Of a stretch of 64,000 bases of DNA, positions 46,449 through 55,280 are shown one piece after another; position 1 is the first letter of the stretch, and every line of letters starts with the position of its first letter. The position numbers and the translations under genes are program-made. The notes beneath the pieces are model-generated. The model was not told the origin of the DNA, ran no database searches, and saw only the letters and a list, made by a program, of their open reading frames with translations. Source of the DNA: Legionella beliardensis (GTDB lineage Bacteria; Pseudomonadota; Gammaproteobacteria; Legionellales; Legionellaceae); NCBI RefSeq assembly GCF_900452395.1, contig NZ_UGNV01000001.1, positions 1,141,501-1,205,500 on the forward strand. Reading direction: 5' to 3'.

Positions 46449-48911
46449 ATGAAGATTATTTTATTAGCTGGTGCACCAGGTAGCGGTAAAAGTACACAAG
46501 GGTCAGCTTTAATGGCTATGAATCTTAAGTTCAAACATTTAGCTTTAGGTGAAGTTGTTCGCGGTTATTTAGACTCTCCAAACCATCCAATCACTAAAAA
46601 CTATAAAGAATTTATAAGTCAGGGTAACTTATTGCCTGATGATGTCATTAAACAAATTTTACAAGAAGAGCTAGCAAAAATTTCTGACAAAAACAGTATT
46701 GTTTTGTTGGATGGGTATCCGCGTACTTTAGCGCAATATGATGATTTCAAAAAAGAGTGGGGTAAGCCGGATGGATTAATTCATTTAGATGTGAATAAAG
46801 AAACGCTTAATCAACGGCTGTTGGAACGCCCTAATTCTCGCTTAGATGATAATCAAGAAGCCATTAAACGACGTTTAAGTTTTTATCAAGATACAACAAA
46901 ACCTTTGCTTAATCATATTAAGCAAGAGTTAGGCAAAAATGCTATTGTAGTTAATACAGATGAGTCAGTTCGAGCTACTAGTTTTTATCTCTATGCTTCT
47001 TTGCAACGATTAAGTTCTATTCATGATGTCTTACAAAAAGAACAGGTATTGCTTAAGCAAGAAGAAGAACCTAGCGCACAGATAAAACCGATTGGGTTTA
47101 CCTCGATGCTTGTACAATGCTGGAAGACGGGTATTGAATATAGCTCTATTAGGGCAATTCAAGCCGATTACCAAACAAAAAACTTTTCATTTTCCCTATT
47201 TAATAAAAGGGTTGTTTATCTTGAAACACCAGCTGAAGTTAAAAAGGTGTTAGAAGGAAATAGTCATTTAGGTTATGTCTATAAACATTTCTCAACTGCT
47301 GCCGGGTTAAAATATGATTTTCTAGCCACTGATCCTAACAGTGAAAATTCTTTTAAAGATGAACACAATGAAGTGAACTATTGGAAGTTGATTCATCAAG
47401 GTCTCGGAAAAACAATTAAAGATGATGGCAAGCGTATCGAGTATTTAATTGATAAACAGTTAATGCAAACGTTTTTTGCGGAGAAAAAATTTATACTAGA
47501 TACTACCTTTGATAATTTTTTTTGTAGTTTTTGGGCAGAATATCTCTTTGGCAAAGCGTGTTCATTAGAAAGATATCAAGAGAATAGAAATCAATTATTA
47601 GGGGCTATGAAACAATGCTTTTATAATAATTATTATAAAAGCATTGACCCAACCGGTTTAACATCGTGGCTATATCAAAATCCCGTAAGTAATCAATTAC
47701 AAGGTGTTAAAAAAACATTGCAAGCCTTTATCGCCAAGGCAGGCTCAGATGCAATGGTTAGTCGTTTTGCAGAAAATCTAAGGGAATTGAATGTTAAAGA
47801 AAATCTTGATTTAAACGAAGAAAGAATCAAAGAAATTGTTGCTGATTGCACGTTTGATTTGATACTTGAACCTGATTTTCTTGAAAATGTCATGTATGAG
47901 GCCTTAGCATTTGCAGTGAAGGAAAATGCTGATCTGCATGATTCTTTAGTACGGAATAAAGTATATAAACAAGGACTAGAACAAGGCTACCTCTTTCCTT
48001 TCCGCACGCGCGTGCTGGATAAATCTGTCGTTCTAGACGATGGTAGCGAACTTCCAGCAGGTAGTATGGTCTGTTTGAATTTAAAACAAGCAGGTGTTTA
48101 TCATTCCGCTGGTGCGAGACGTTGTGTAGGCCAAGCTTACACCTATTTTTTTAGAGAACACTTTTTTAATTGTATTGCGCCAATTGACTTTAAAGTAAAG
48201 AAAGTAAGTGAACCTTTAGAAAGACAAGCCAGTAATGAAAATGTTCCTAATTCGCCTGAGCGCTACCAGGTTAGTTGGCGCTTGAAAAGGAACGAAGCAA
48301 TGCGACACATGCCACATCATCATTATAAGGGAAATAAGTTTTTTGATGTTTTAAGCTTACATCAAAATACTAATTTAAACGCATTAATGGTCAAGCAGCT
48401 GACGCTAAAAATTAATCGATATATAGAGAGAAATAATCTTGATTGGCAAGATGTTGTTATGGCCGCGCCAGAAGTTCGTGGTCTGCCAATAGCTGCGCAA
48501 GTTGCAGGGAGTTTGCAGCTACCTTTATATACTATACGTAAAAAAGGTGGTTATAAAATGGCTGAAGATGCGCTTTTTTTTGCGAGCTTTAAGAAAGGTT
48601 ATGGTGATTCTGATACCGTTGAATTACCTATTGAAAAAATTAAAGCGCTAGCGGGTAAAAAAGTTATTTTTCTTGATGATGGCATAGCTAGTGGTGGTAG
48701 TGCTAAGGCGTGTATAAAATTGCTTGAAAAGCAGGTTGAGGGTAAGGAACCAGCGAAAGTGGCGTTAGTATTAGCATTATTGCAACATGATTATGTAAAA
48801 AGCCCAGAAAAATTTTCTGAGCATCGATTGGTTAAAACTTTATTTGATTGTCGTGCGGAAATGCCAAACCAAGAGCTTAAGGATGAGGTTCAGGCACTAA
48901 ATTTACCTTAA
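46449..48911 (+). CDS. three-part fusion: adenylate-kinase-like, cytochrome-P450-like, phosphoribosyltransferase-like
   Basis: Residues 1-175 match nucleoside monophosphate kinases: P-loop GAPGSGKS (8-15), DGYPRT (88-93), and DDNQEAIKRRLSFYQDTTKPLL with a short LID. Residues about 215-590 look like a P450: EYLFGKACSLERY, DGSELPAGSMV, and the heme-ligand loop HSAGARRCVG (552-561, Cys559). The K-helix ExxR, expected near E484, reads EALA, so its Arg is missing. Residues about 640-800 match type I phosphoribosyltransferases: PEVRGLPIAAQVAG, then the PRPP loop VIFLDDGIASGGSAKA (739-754), as in adenine phosphoribosyltransferase. No stop or shift separates the parts and GGGAG precedes the ATG. AMP could link the outer domains. 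I know of no described protein with this layout; function is unknown. Confidence 0.7.
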   Translation: MKIILLAGAPGSGKSTQGSALMAMNLKFKHLALGEVVRGYLDSPNHPITKNYKEFISQGNLLPDDVIKQILQEELAKISDKNSIVLLDGYPRTLAQYDDFKKEWGKPDGLIHLDVNKETLNQRLLERPNSRLDDNQEAIKRRLSFYQDTTKPLLNHIKQELGKNAIVVNTDESVRATSFYLYASLQRLSSIHDVLQKEQVLLKQEEEPSAQIKPIGFTSMLVQCWKTGIEYSSIRAIQADYQTKNFSFSLFNKRVVYLETPAEVKKVLEGNSHLGYVYKHFSTAAGLKYDFLATDPNSENSFKDEHNEVNYWKLIHQGLGKTIKDDGKRIEYLIDKQLMQTFFAEKKFILDTTFDNFFCSFWAEYLFGKACSLERYQENRNQLLGAMKQCFYNNYYKSIDPTGLTSWLYQNPVSNQLQGVKKTLQAFIAKAGSDAMVSRFAENLRELNVKENLDLNEERIKEIVADCTFDLILEPDFLENVMYEALAFAVKENADLHDSLVRNKVYKQGLEQGYLFPFRTRVLDKSVVLDDGSELPAGSMVCLNLKQAGVYHSAGARRCVGQAYTYFFREHFFNCIAPIDFKVKKVSEPLERQASNENVPNSPERYQVSWRLKRNEAMRHMPHHHYKGNKFFDVLSLHQNTNLNALMVKQLTLKINRYIERNNLDWQDVVMAAPEVRGLPIAAQVAGSLQLPLYTIRKKGGYKMAEDALFFASFKKGYGDSDTVELPIEKIKALAGKKVIFLDDGIASGGSAKACIKLLEKQVEGKEPAKVALVLALLQHDYVKSPEKFSEHRLVKTLFDCRAEMPNQELKDEVQALNLP

Positions 48912-48925
48912 CTTAAAAGGCCAGG

Positions 48926-49471
48926 TTAGGACTGATGATTAGTGTTGATTCGGTAGAGAACATGGTTAGATAAGGGATGGTCAGTGGCGAGTTTTGGGTG
49001 AGCAAATGAACCAGTAAGATCATGCGTCATACCAAGTCTTTCCATGACTTTTCGTGAACGAAAGTTATCTGGAACAGTAAATGCTACTATTTCATTGAGT
49101 CCTAGGCGATTAAAAGCATAATCTAATACAGCTAATGCGCCTTCGGTTGCATAGCCAAATCCCCAATACTGCGAGCCTAAGCGCCAGCCAATTTCAGTGG
49201 CTGGCGAAAAATGCGTGGGCTTATCAAAATAATTAAGGCCTATAAATCCTATTAGTTCACCGGTATCTTGTAGCTCTGCGGCCCATAGCATATAACCGCG
49301 GTCTTGCAGCTGTTGATTTTGATAGTGCATAAAATCATCGACCTGCTCTTTAGTTAAAGAACCAGGCAAAAACTCAAGGACTTGGCTGTCTTGATTAATT
49401 TGCCAATAAGGTACTCGATCATTTGCTTGCCAAGGTCTAAGAATTAATCTAGCAGTTTTAATTGAATGCAT
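48926..49471 (-). CDS. RimJ/RimL-type GNAT acetyltransferase
   Basis: 181 residues with the RimJ/RimL pattern: TARLILRPWQANDRVPYWQIN at the start, ELIGFIGLNYF, then EIGWRLGSQYWGFGYATEGALAVLDYAFNRLGL (acetyl-CoA binding Q/RxxGxG/A) and the FRSRKVMERLGM end. Acetylates amines or protein N-termini; target unknown. Convergent with the fusion gene, 14 bases apart. Confidence 0.87.
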   Translation of the reverse strand: MHSIKTARLILRPWQANDRVPYWQINQDSQVLEFLPGSLTKEQVDDFMHYQNQQLQDRGYMLWAAELQDTGELIGFIGLNYFDKPTHFSPATEIGWRLGSQYWGFGYATEGALAVLDYAFNRLGLNEIVAFTVPDNFRSRKVMERLGMTHDLTGSFAHPKLATDHPLSNHVLYRINTNHQS

Positions 49472-49657
49472 TATTTAGCTATCCTAAAGGCCATGAAAAG
49501 GAAGTTTGATTTAAAGTGGATTATAAAGCTTACTGATAATTTTATATCTAGAGCGCTCCAAAAAAAACCTATTGCAAATCACACGTGATATTATCCTAGC
49601 CCATACGGTTTAATCAATTATAAGCTAGGGCTTATGACGATGGGAGAGTGACAATCA

Positions 49658-50155
49658 ATGCTTATTATCTTTGGTGGTTTACCTGGCGTAGGAAAAACAA
49701 CAATTTCTAGAGAAATTGCTAAGCATTTAAAAGCGGTATATCTGCGTATTGATACCGTAGAGCAGGCTTTAAAGAATTCTGGAAAGGAGTTGATGGGCCC
49801 AGAAGGGTACTTGATTAGTTATGCTATAGCAAAAGAGAATTTAAGTTTAGGGTTAAGTGTTGTGGCAGACTCAGTCAATCCCATTGCCATCACACGTCAA
49901 GATTGGCAAGCAGTAGCAATCTCTAGCCAAGTTAAATTCTTAGAAATTGAAATTAGTTGTTCTGATCTTCTTGAGCATAAAAAAAGAATAGAAACGAGAA
50001 CGCCTGATATATTAGGCCATAAATTACCCACGTGGGAAGAGGTAAAAGCTCGAGATTATGAGACATGGAATAATGTGTCATTAAGAATAGATACAGCCAA
50101 GTATTCTACAGAAAAAGCTGTGCAAAAGATTTTGAAGTCTATAAATGTGCTTTAA
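49658..50155 (+). CDS. small P-loop kinase-like ATPase
   Basis: 165 residues with a Walker A GLPGVGKTT near the start, YLRIDTVEQAL, VADSVNP as the Walker-B-like strand, and an arginine-rich LID segment (HKKRIETRTPD). It looks like the AAA_33/adenylylsulfate-kinase-like group that phosphorylates small molecules or antibiotics. GGGAGAG lies 11 bases before the ATG. Stands alone. Confidence 0.75.
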   Translation: MLIIFGGLPGVGKTTISREIAKHLKAVYLRIDTVEQALKNSGKELMGPEGYLISYAIAKENLSLGLSVVADSVNPIAITRQDWQAVAISSQVKFLEIEISCSDLLEHKKRIETRTPDILGHKLPTWEEVKARDYETWNNVSLRIDTAKYSTEKAVQKILKSINVL

Positions 50156-50209
50156 ATAACGCAAATCATAGACTATAAAATCTATTCATCTATTAGCAAT
50201 TAGAGGCTC

Positions 50210-51376
50210 TTACTGCTCAAAATCAGTTTTTTTATGGATAGGGTTTTGTCCTTGATATGCAGCGCGAGCTTTATTATCAAATTTTAGCTTTTTCTTAGGG
50301 ATAAATTTTAATACGAATAACCAAAATAGCGTGTAGCCTGCCGCATAACAAAACGAAGCATTTTCTGGTGAGAAACGATTGAATAATAAATCCGTGATAT
50401 ATAAGCGTAAATTGATAAGCTCACCTTGCGTATTATGAACTAAAATAATCGCTTGAATCTTTAAAAATAGAACATGCAATATATAAACTAGTAGGGCATG
50501 CCTACCAAAAAGCGCAAAAGGTTTTGACCATGGGAGCCGGTGCTTAATTTCAATTAAGGTAAAGCAACATGCAAAGACTAGAAAAGCCAAACCCGTTGTC
50601 CATAAAACATAGGAACTAGACCAAAGAAATTTATTAAACGGAGAAGCAAGACTCCATACGAAACCAAGCAATGCTAAAATCAACCCAGAAGAAATGAGCC
50701 ATTGTAGTTGCTGCTGTTTTGTACGTGAAGAAACTAAAACAAAGCCAAGAAGATTTCCAAACAATGCGGAGGCAATCGCTGGTAGAGTACTTAAAAGCCC
50801 TTCTGGATCAAACATTGGCCTGTATAAATGATGTGCTGAGAGAAGCCATTGATCGAAATAACTTACTAAATTATGATCAATTGATATTTGATTAGGTGAA
50901 AAAAAGCTAATTAAAATCCAATAGCCAATCAGTAAAACAGTAATGATAACTTTTTGGGTTTTTATCGTGGTAGTTAAAAACAAAATAGATGAAAAAAAAT
51001 AGCAAATGGCAATTCGCTGTAATACACCTAAAATTCTAAGGTGCGAAAAATCAAAATGATTGGGTAAACTATTTAGTAATAACCCTAAAATAAATAGATA
51101 GACGCTGCGGTTAATAATTTTGCCGACTAATTGCTTATTAGAAGCTCCCTTTATTTTGAGATTGGTCAGTGCTAACACTGATGACATACCAACAATGACA
51201 ATAAAAAAAGGAAAGACTAAATCCGCTAAGGTACAACCATTCCAACTAGAATGCTCAAGCCAGGAATAAGCAACCTGATTTCCTGGGCTATTAACAAGAA
51301 TCATGATAGCAATAGTTAGCCCGCGAAAAACATCAAGAGAAAGCAAGCGCGTTATGGTATTTTTTTGCTCTACCAA
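50210..51376 (-). CDS. HGSNAT-like membrane acyltransferase (heparan-glucosaminide acetyltransferase family)
   Basis: 388 residues with about ten membrane helices. LLSLDVFRGLTIAIMILVNSPG and LADLVFPFFIVIVGMSSVLAL are the family signatures, and LRILGVLQRIAICYFF follows. The human relative transfers acetyl from acetyl-CoA across the lysosomal membrane to glucosamine; bacterial ones are thought to act on cell-wall or exported amino sugars. Start is a TTG at 51376 seven bases after AAGGAGC. It lies 19 bases after nagZ on the same strand, which supports an amino-sugar recycling role. Confidence 0.8.
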   Translation of the reverse strand: MVEQKNTITRLLSLDVFRGLTIAIMILVNSPGNQVAYSWLEHSSWNGCTLADLVFPFFIVIVGMSSVLALTNLKIKGASNKQLVGKIINRSVYLFILGLLLNSLPNHFDFSHLRILGVLQRIAICYFFSSILFLTTTIKTQKVIITVLLIGYWILISFFSPNQISIDHNLVSYFDQWLLSAHHLYRPMFDPEGLLSTLPAIASALFGNLLGFVLVSSRTKQQQLQWLISSGLILALLGFVWSLASPFNKFLWSSSYVLWTTGLAFLVFACCFTLIEIKHRLPWSKPFALFGRHALLVYILHVLFLKIQAIILVHNTQGELINLRLYITDLLFNRFSPENASFCYAAGYTLFWLFVLKFIPKKKLKFDNKARAAYQGQNPIHKKTDFEQ

Positions 51377-51395
51377 TGGTAGCTCCTTGGTATTA

Positions 51396-52544
51396 TTAGG
51401 TAGGTTTTAGGGATTGCTTCAAAGCGATAATATGCTGGTATGCTTCGTTTATTCTTTCGGGATTTATTTTACCTGATAAAACATTAGCTTCAATGAGATC
51501 AATTAATTGTTTTGAGTCTTGCGGCGCAGTTGTTAAATTATTACCAAATAACAACATATCTGCTCCAGCATTTATGGCTAAAACGACAGCTTGTTCAAGA
51601 TCATAATTATCATGAATAGCCTTCATTTGCATGTCATCGGTAATGATAACCCCCTTATAATGTAATTGCTGACGTAGGAGGCCTGTTAATATTTTATGGG
51701 ACAAGGTAGCAGGCAGGCCTGTTTCATCTAATTGACGATTGACAATATGCGCAGTCATGATTGCACCACAGGTGTCGTTTAAGTTCAATAATTGTCGGTA
51801 AGGCTCTAATTCATAGGCATGCCAAGTATCAGTCACATCAACAAAACCAAGGTGTGAATCTTGAGTAGAGCTGCCATGGCCTGGGAAATGCTTGTAGGCA
51901 CATTGAATTTTTTGTTGTAAAAACTGGCGTGAATAAACATGAGAATACTTAATTACTTTATTTGGATCGCTTGAAAAGCTACGGTCTTTTTTGCCAATAA
52001 TTGGATTATCTGGGTTAACGTTTACATCCAATATCGGCGCAAAATCTAAATTAAATCCGGCGGTTTTCAATGTTTGAGCCATAGATTTAGCGATCGTTTC
52101 TGCTTCCTTTAAGCTTCTCTTACCCACGTCAGCGGCAGATAAAGTTGGCGGAAATCCATATTGTTCACCCAACCTAGCTACTTGCCCACCTTCATAGTCT
52201 ACCGAAATTAATAAGGGTAGCGGTAGCCGGTGATACTTTAAATTGCCCTGCTTATTAAAGTATTGTAAATCATGATTGAGCTCTTTTACTTGTAGGGGGT
52301 TTACAATATTTTTATCATAATTTTTTGTGTGGGAGTTATAATCAAATAGAATAACGCCACCAATATTATTTTCTTCAATCATTTTTACGATTGGCGAGTG
52401 GGCGTCTATTTTTTTGCCGTCAAAACCAATGAGCAGCATTTGGCCAATTTTATCGCGTAAACTTACATCATGGTTACTTTTAGCCATGGTATTAGCTGAA
52501 AAGCACAATGAAAAGACTAGGAAAAAATTAATAAATCGCTTCAT
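51396..52544 (-). CDS. nagZ: beta-N-acetylhexosaminidase (GH3, NagZ-like), exported
   Basis: GH3 enzyme that removes N-acetylglucosamine from muropeptides. Signature KHFPGHGSSTQDSH (about 218-231) includes the NagZ catalytic His-Asp loop; VDYEGGQVARLG and ITDDMQMKAIHDNYD (nucleophile Asp) are present. Unlike cytosolic E. coli NagZ (341 residues), this one starts with a signal peptide (FFLVFSLCFSANTMA), so it acts in the periplasm or outside. Operon with the downstream acyltransferase. Confidence 0.87.
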   Translation of the reverse strand: MKRFINFFLVFSLCFSANTMAKSNHDVSLRDKIGQMLLIGFDGKKIDAHSPIVKMIEENNIGGVILFDYNSHTKNYDKNIVNPLQVKELNHDLQYFNKQGNLKYHRLPLPLLISVDYEGGQVARLGEQYGFPPTLSAADVGKRSLKEAETIAKSMAQTLKTAGFNLDFAPILDVNVNPDNPIIGKKDRSFSSDPNKVIKYSHVYSRQFLQQKIQCAYKHFPGHGSSTQDSHLGFVDVTDTWHAYELEPYRQLLNLNDTCGAIMTAHIVNRQLDETGLPATLSHKILTGLLRQQLHYKGVIITDDMQMKAIHDNYDLEQAVVLAINAGADMLLFGNNLTTAPQDSKQLIDLIEANVLSGKINPERINEAYQHIIALKQSLKPT

Positions 52545-52709
52545 AAACTTTCAATTAGTATATAAATTAAGCCAATATTAGCATTTATTAACTGTTAGGA
52601 CAATTTTGTTTGCTCCTAACATTCTCTACTAGGTAATAAAAGTAATAATTAATCAAGGAATTAAAATAGTCCCAAGCGCTTAAAAATTTTCCGGAATAGC
52701 TTGTTTAAA

Positions 52710-53270
52710 TTAATTGGCGTCTGCTTGGCTTAATTTCTTGCGCCATTTTCTTATATAAATAGTTTGAATAATACTAATTAAAATAACCCCAAGACTAATG
52801 CCATAAAATTTGAAGTTAACCCAAGCGTTAGTGCTAAAATAATAAGCAAAAATTAGATTCAAAAATCCAATTAAAACAAAGAAAATAATCCAGATATTGT
52901 TTAATTTATTCCAAATGCTAGCAGGTAAGTTGTCACCATCTTTAAGCATGGAACTAATCAAAAATTGTAACAATGATTTTTTTAAAATAAAGTGACTGAC
53001 TAAGATTAATAAAGCAAAAGTCCAAAAAATAATACTAGGTTTCCATTTTATAAAAATAGGATCGCGAAGATATAAGGTTAAACCGCCAAAGACTACAAAG
53101 GTAAGCAAAGTAAATAGTTGTACCTTATCCCATTTCTTTTGTATTAATCGGGTCATTATAACTTGTATCGCAGTGGCAATAATCCCTACATAAGTTGCCA
53201 AATAGATATCATAAAATTTAAAGGCCAAAAAGAACAGGACAATAGGAAATATCTCATACAGAAATTTCAC
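52710..53270 (-). CDS. yciB: inner-membrane septation protein YciB/IspZ
   Basis: 186 residues with five hydrophobic helices. FLYEIFPIVLFFLAFKFYDIYLAT and the LRDPIFIKWKPSIIFWTFALLIL segment are the YciB family landmarks; usual length is about 180. In E. coli it sits with the elongation/division machinery and affects envelope synthesis. Start is a GTG at 53270. Confidence 0.9.
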   Translation of the reverse strand: MKFLYEIFPIVLFFLAFKFYDIYLATYVGIIATAIQVIMTRLIQKKWDKVQLFTLLTFVVFGGLTLYLRDPIFIKWKPSIIFWTFALLILVSHFILKKSLLQFLISSMLKDGDNLPASIWNKLNNIWIIFFVLIGFLNLIFAYYFSTNAWVNFKFYGISLGVILISIIQTIYIRKWRKKLSQADAN

Positions 53271-53422
53271 AAGCTCGTTCCTTATGAAAACTAAGACCTA
53301 TGATTTATTTTAGTATAAATGTTTCCTTTTAATGTAAGACGATAAATTTGGACTATATTTTTGCAATTTATTTAAACAGGTAAAAAAACAGAAAATATAT
53401 TTTACAAATGAATAGCTTGTGA

Positions 53423-53614
53423 TTAATTTAAGCAAGAATTTTTTTTAAATTTCTTTACTATTTCCTGACTCAGGTTATGAATTATTTGACCACTTGAATC
53501 GCCGTCTTGATCACCTTCAGTTAGCATCCAAATAAAGAGAGCATCTAAATCATCACTTGATTTTGTATTAATCAAATGCGAGTTAAAATAAACAGTTGCG
53601 GTATAAGTAAACAT
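53423..53614 (-). CDS. small unknown protein
   Basis: 63 residues from the ATG at 53614 (MFTYTATVYFNSHLI...), chosen over a start seven codons upstream because TGGAG lies eight bases before it. One beta-hairpin-like N-terminus, then an acidic turn (EGDQDGDSSG) and a basic tail. I do not recognise a family. Codon use and ribosome site suggest it is real. Confidence 0.55.
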   Translation of the reverse strand: MFTYTATVYFNSHLINTKSSDDLDALFIWMLTEGDQDGDSSGQIIHNLSQEIVKKFKKNSCLN

Positions 53615-53785
53615 CTTATTCTCCAAGAAATGCATAAATCCTACTAAGCAGGCTTTAAAAGATTAAAGAAACTCAAGAGAGTATAATGTGATTACAGTTT
53701 CTAGGAAGAATTGAAATGTTTATACTATCTGATGAAATTATAGTCTATTTTTAATGAGATTATTCTAAAAATCCTATATTAATTC

Positions 53786-54820
53786 TTAGTTGAAATTACC
53801 AATTAAATAACCGATAGGTTTTAAAGTTTTAATTTCATCACAGATAACCTTAATAATTGCCAGAATAGGGAGTGCCAGCATAATACCTGTAATGCCTAAT
53901 AATAACCCACCGACAGTTAAACCAAGCACAGCTGCAAAGGGGTTAACACTTACCTGATTGCCTACAATATTAGGCGTTAAAAAATTGCCTTCAAGAAACT
54001 GTACAAACATAAAAATAAGAATAACGCCTAAAGCATACCAAATGGATCCCTTGCTTAATAAAGCAAAAATTGCTGGAAGTAGGGAGCCAATAAAAATACC
54101 AATATAAGGAATCAAAGTAAGGACCGCAGCCATTACACCAAAAAGAACAGCGTGCTCAATTCCTAAAAACCAAAGACCTAGGATATTTAATACGCCCACA
54201 ATCACAATAACCAGAAATAAGCCAACTATATAATTGACTACCACGGATTGTACCCGCTTTAAAATTCTTCGTAAGGTAGCATGATTTTTCGAATCAGTTA
54301 CTTTAAAAAGAAATAGAACAAGATTTTTTCGATAATAGAGTAGGAAGAACAATACAATCGTAAAAATTAAAAAAGCGGTAAGCACAGAGGCGGTAAAAGA
54401 CATTGTTCGATTAATTAGCACGGTGCTGTTTTTTACGGCTGTTGTAAATGCTTCCATAAGAATTGATTGTTGTTGTTCCTGATTGACACCTAAAATAGTG
54501 GTTATCCAATTTTGAATCTTTGCCGGAATGCCGGTAATGTTTTGGCTAAAATTAGTGAGTTCAAAATCGATGCTACGTACTTGTGCCTGAAAAAATAAAA
54601 CAAGTGCAAAAAGAATGATAATAAGTAGTGATACGGAAATAATGGTACTTAGTAGTCTAGGTATTTTATATTTCTCAAGTAGCGAGGCAAAAGGTTTTAA
54701 AGCTAAAGCTAAAATAAAGGCGGCTAAAAAGGGATTAAATAACGTTGCCAGCACGACTAAAAGATAACCCGTAAGCACAATGCTAGCTACAAAGTAAAAA
54801 TACTTTTTTAAAAAGACCAT
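53786..54820 (-). CDS. AI-2E family (PerM/UPF0118) transporter
   Basis: 344 residues with about eight membrane helices. The GVLNILGLWFLGIEHAVLFGVMAAVLTLIPYIG block and the late NPFAAVLGLTVGGLLLGITGIMLALP are family signatures. Members include quorum-signal exporters and Na+/H+ antiporters; substrate is unknown here. ATG at 54820. Confidence 0.87.
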   Translation of the reverse strand: MVFLKKYFYFVASIVLTGYLLVVLATLFNPFLAAFILALALKPFASLLEKYKIPRLLSTIISVSLLIIILFALVLFFQAQVRSIDFELTNFSQNITGIPAKIQNWITTILGVNQEQQQSILMEAFTTAVKNSTVLINRTMSFTASVLTAFLIFTIVLFFLLYYRKNLVLFLFKVTDSKNHATLRRILKRVQSVVVNYIVGLFLVIVIVGVLNILGLWFLGIEHAVLFGVMAAVLTLIPYIGIFIGSLLPAIFALLSKGSIWYALGVILIFMFVQFLEGNFLTPNIVGNQVSVNPFAAVLGLTVGGLLLGITGIMLALPILAIIKVICDEIKTLKPIGYLIGNFN

Positions 54821-54894
54821 TTTTTAATACGTGTGATAGGCGAATCCCTATCATATAGGATTTATTACAAATTTTTCTACACTATCTAACATTA

Positions 54895-55280
54895 ATTGAT
54901 GTTCTGTTCTTTAAACATCCGGCGCTCTACCCCTTGCCCACGCGAGACATTGAGCTAGTATGATCATGTCGTTCGTGGGGGGGGAGAGGGCATGGCAAGC
55001 AGAATGATTTATTAAGCGCATACTTTTATTGATGTTCTGTTCTTAAGGCACGCCCCAATCTACCCCCTCGCCCACGTGAGACATTGGGCTAGTATGATCA
55101 TGTGGTTCGTGGGGGGGGAGAGGGCATAGCAAATAGAATGATTTATTAAGCGCGTACTTTTATTGATGTTCTGTTCTTCAGGCACGCCCCAATCTACCCC
55201 CTCGCCCACGTGAGACATTGGGCTAGTATGATCATGTGGTTCGTGAGAGAGGGTTGGGGAGAGGGTATAACAAGCAAGGC
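54895..55280 (+). repeat. three tandem copies of a 133-134 bp unit
   Basis: Units begin with ATTGATGTTCTGTTCTT at 54895, 55028 and 55162. Each holds CTACCCCTCGCCCACG-type and CGTGGGGGGGGAGAGGG-type arms that can fold on each other around GGGCTAGTATGATCATG. The first unit is most diverged; the second and third are nearly the same. This fills most of the 522-base gap 54821-55342. No gene is seen inside. Confidence 0.85.

Noticed and set aside
54895-55280. CRISPR-like array
   Set aside because: The units are 133-134 bases, repeated whole without unique spacers, and no cas gene is near.
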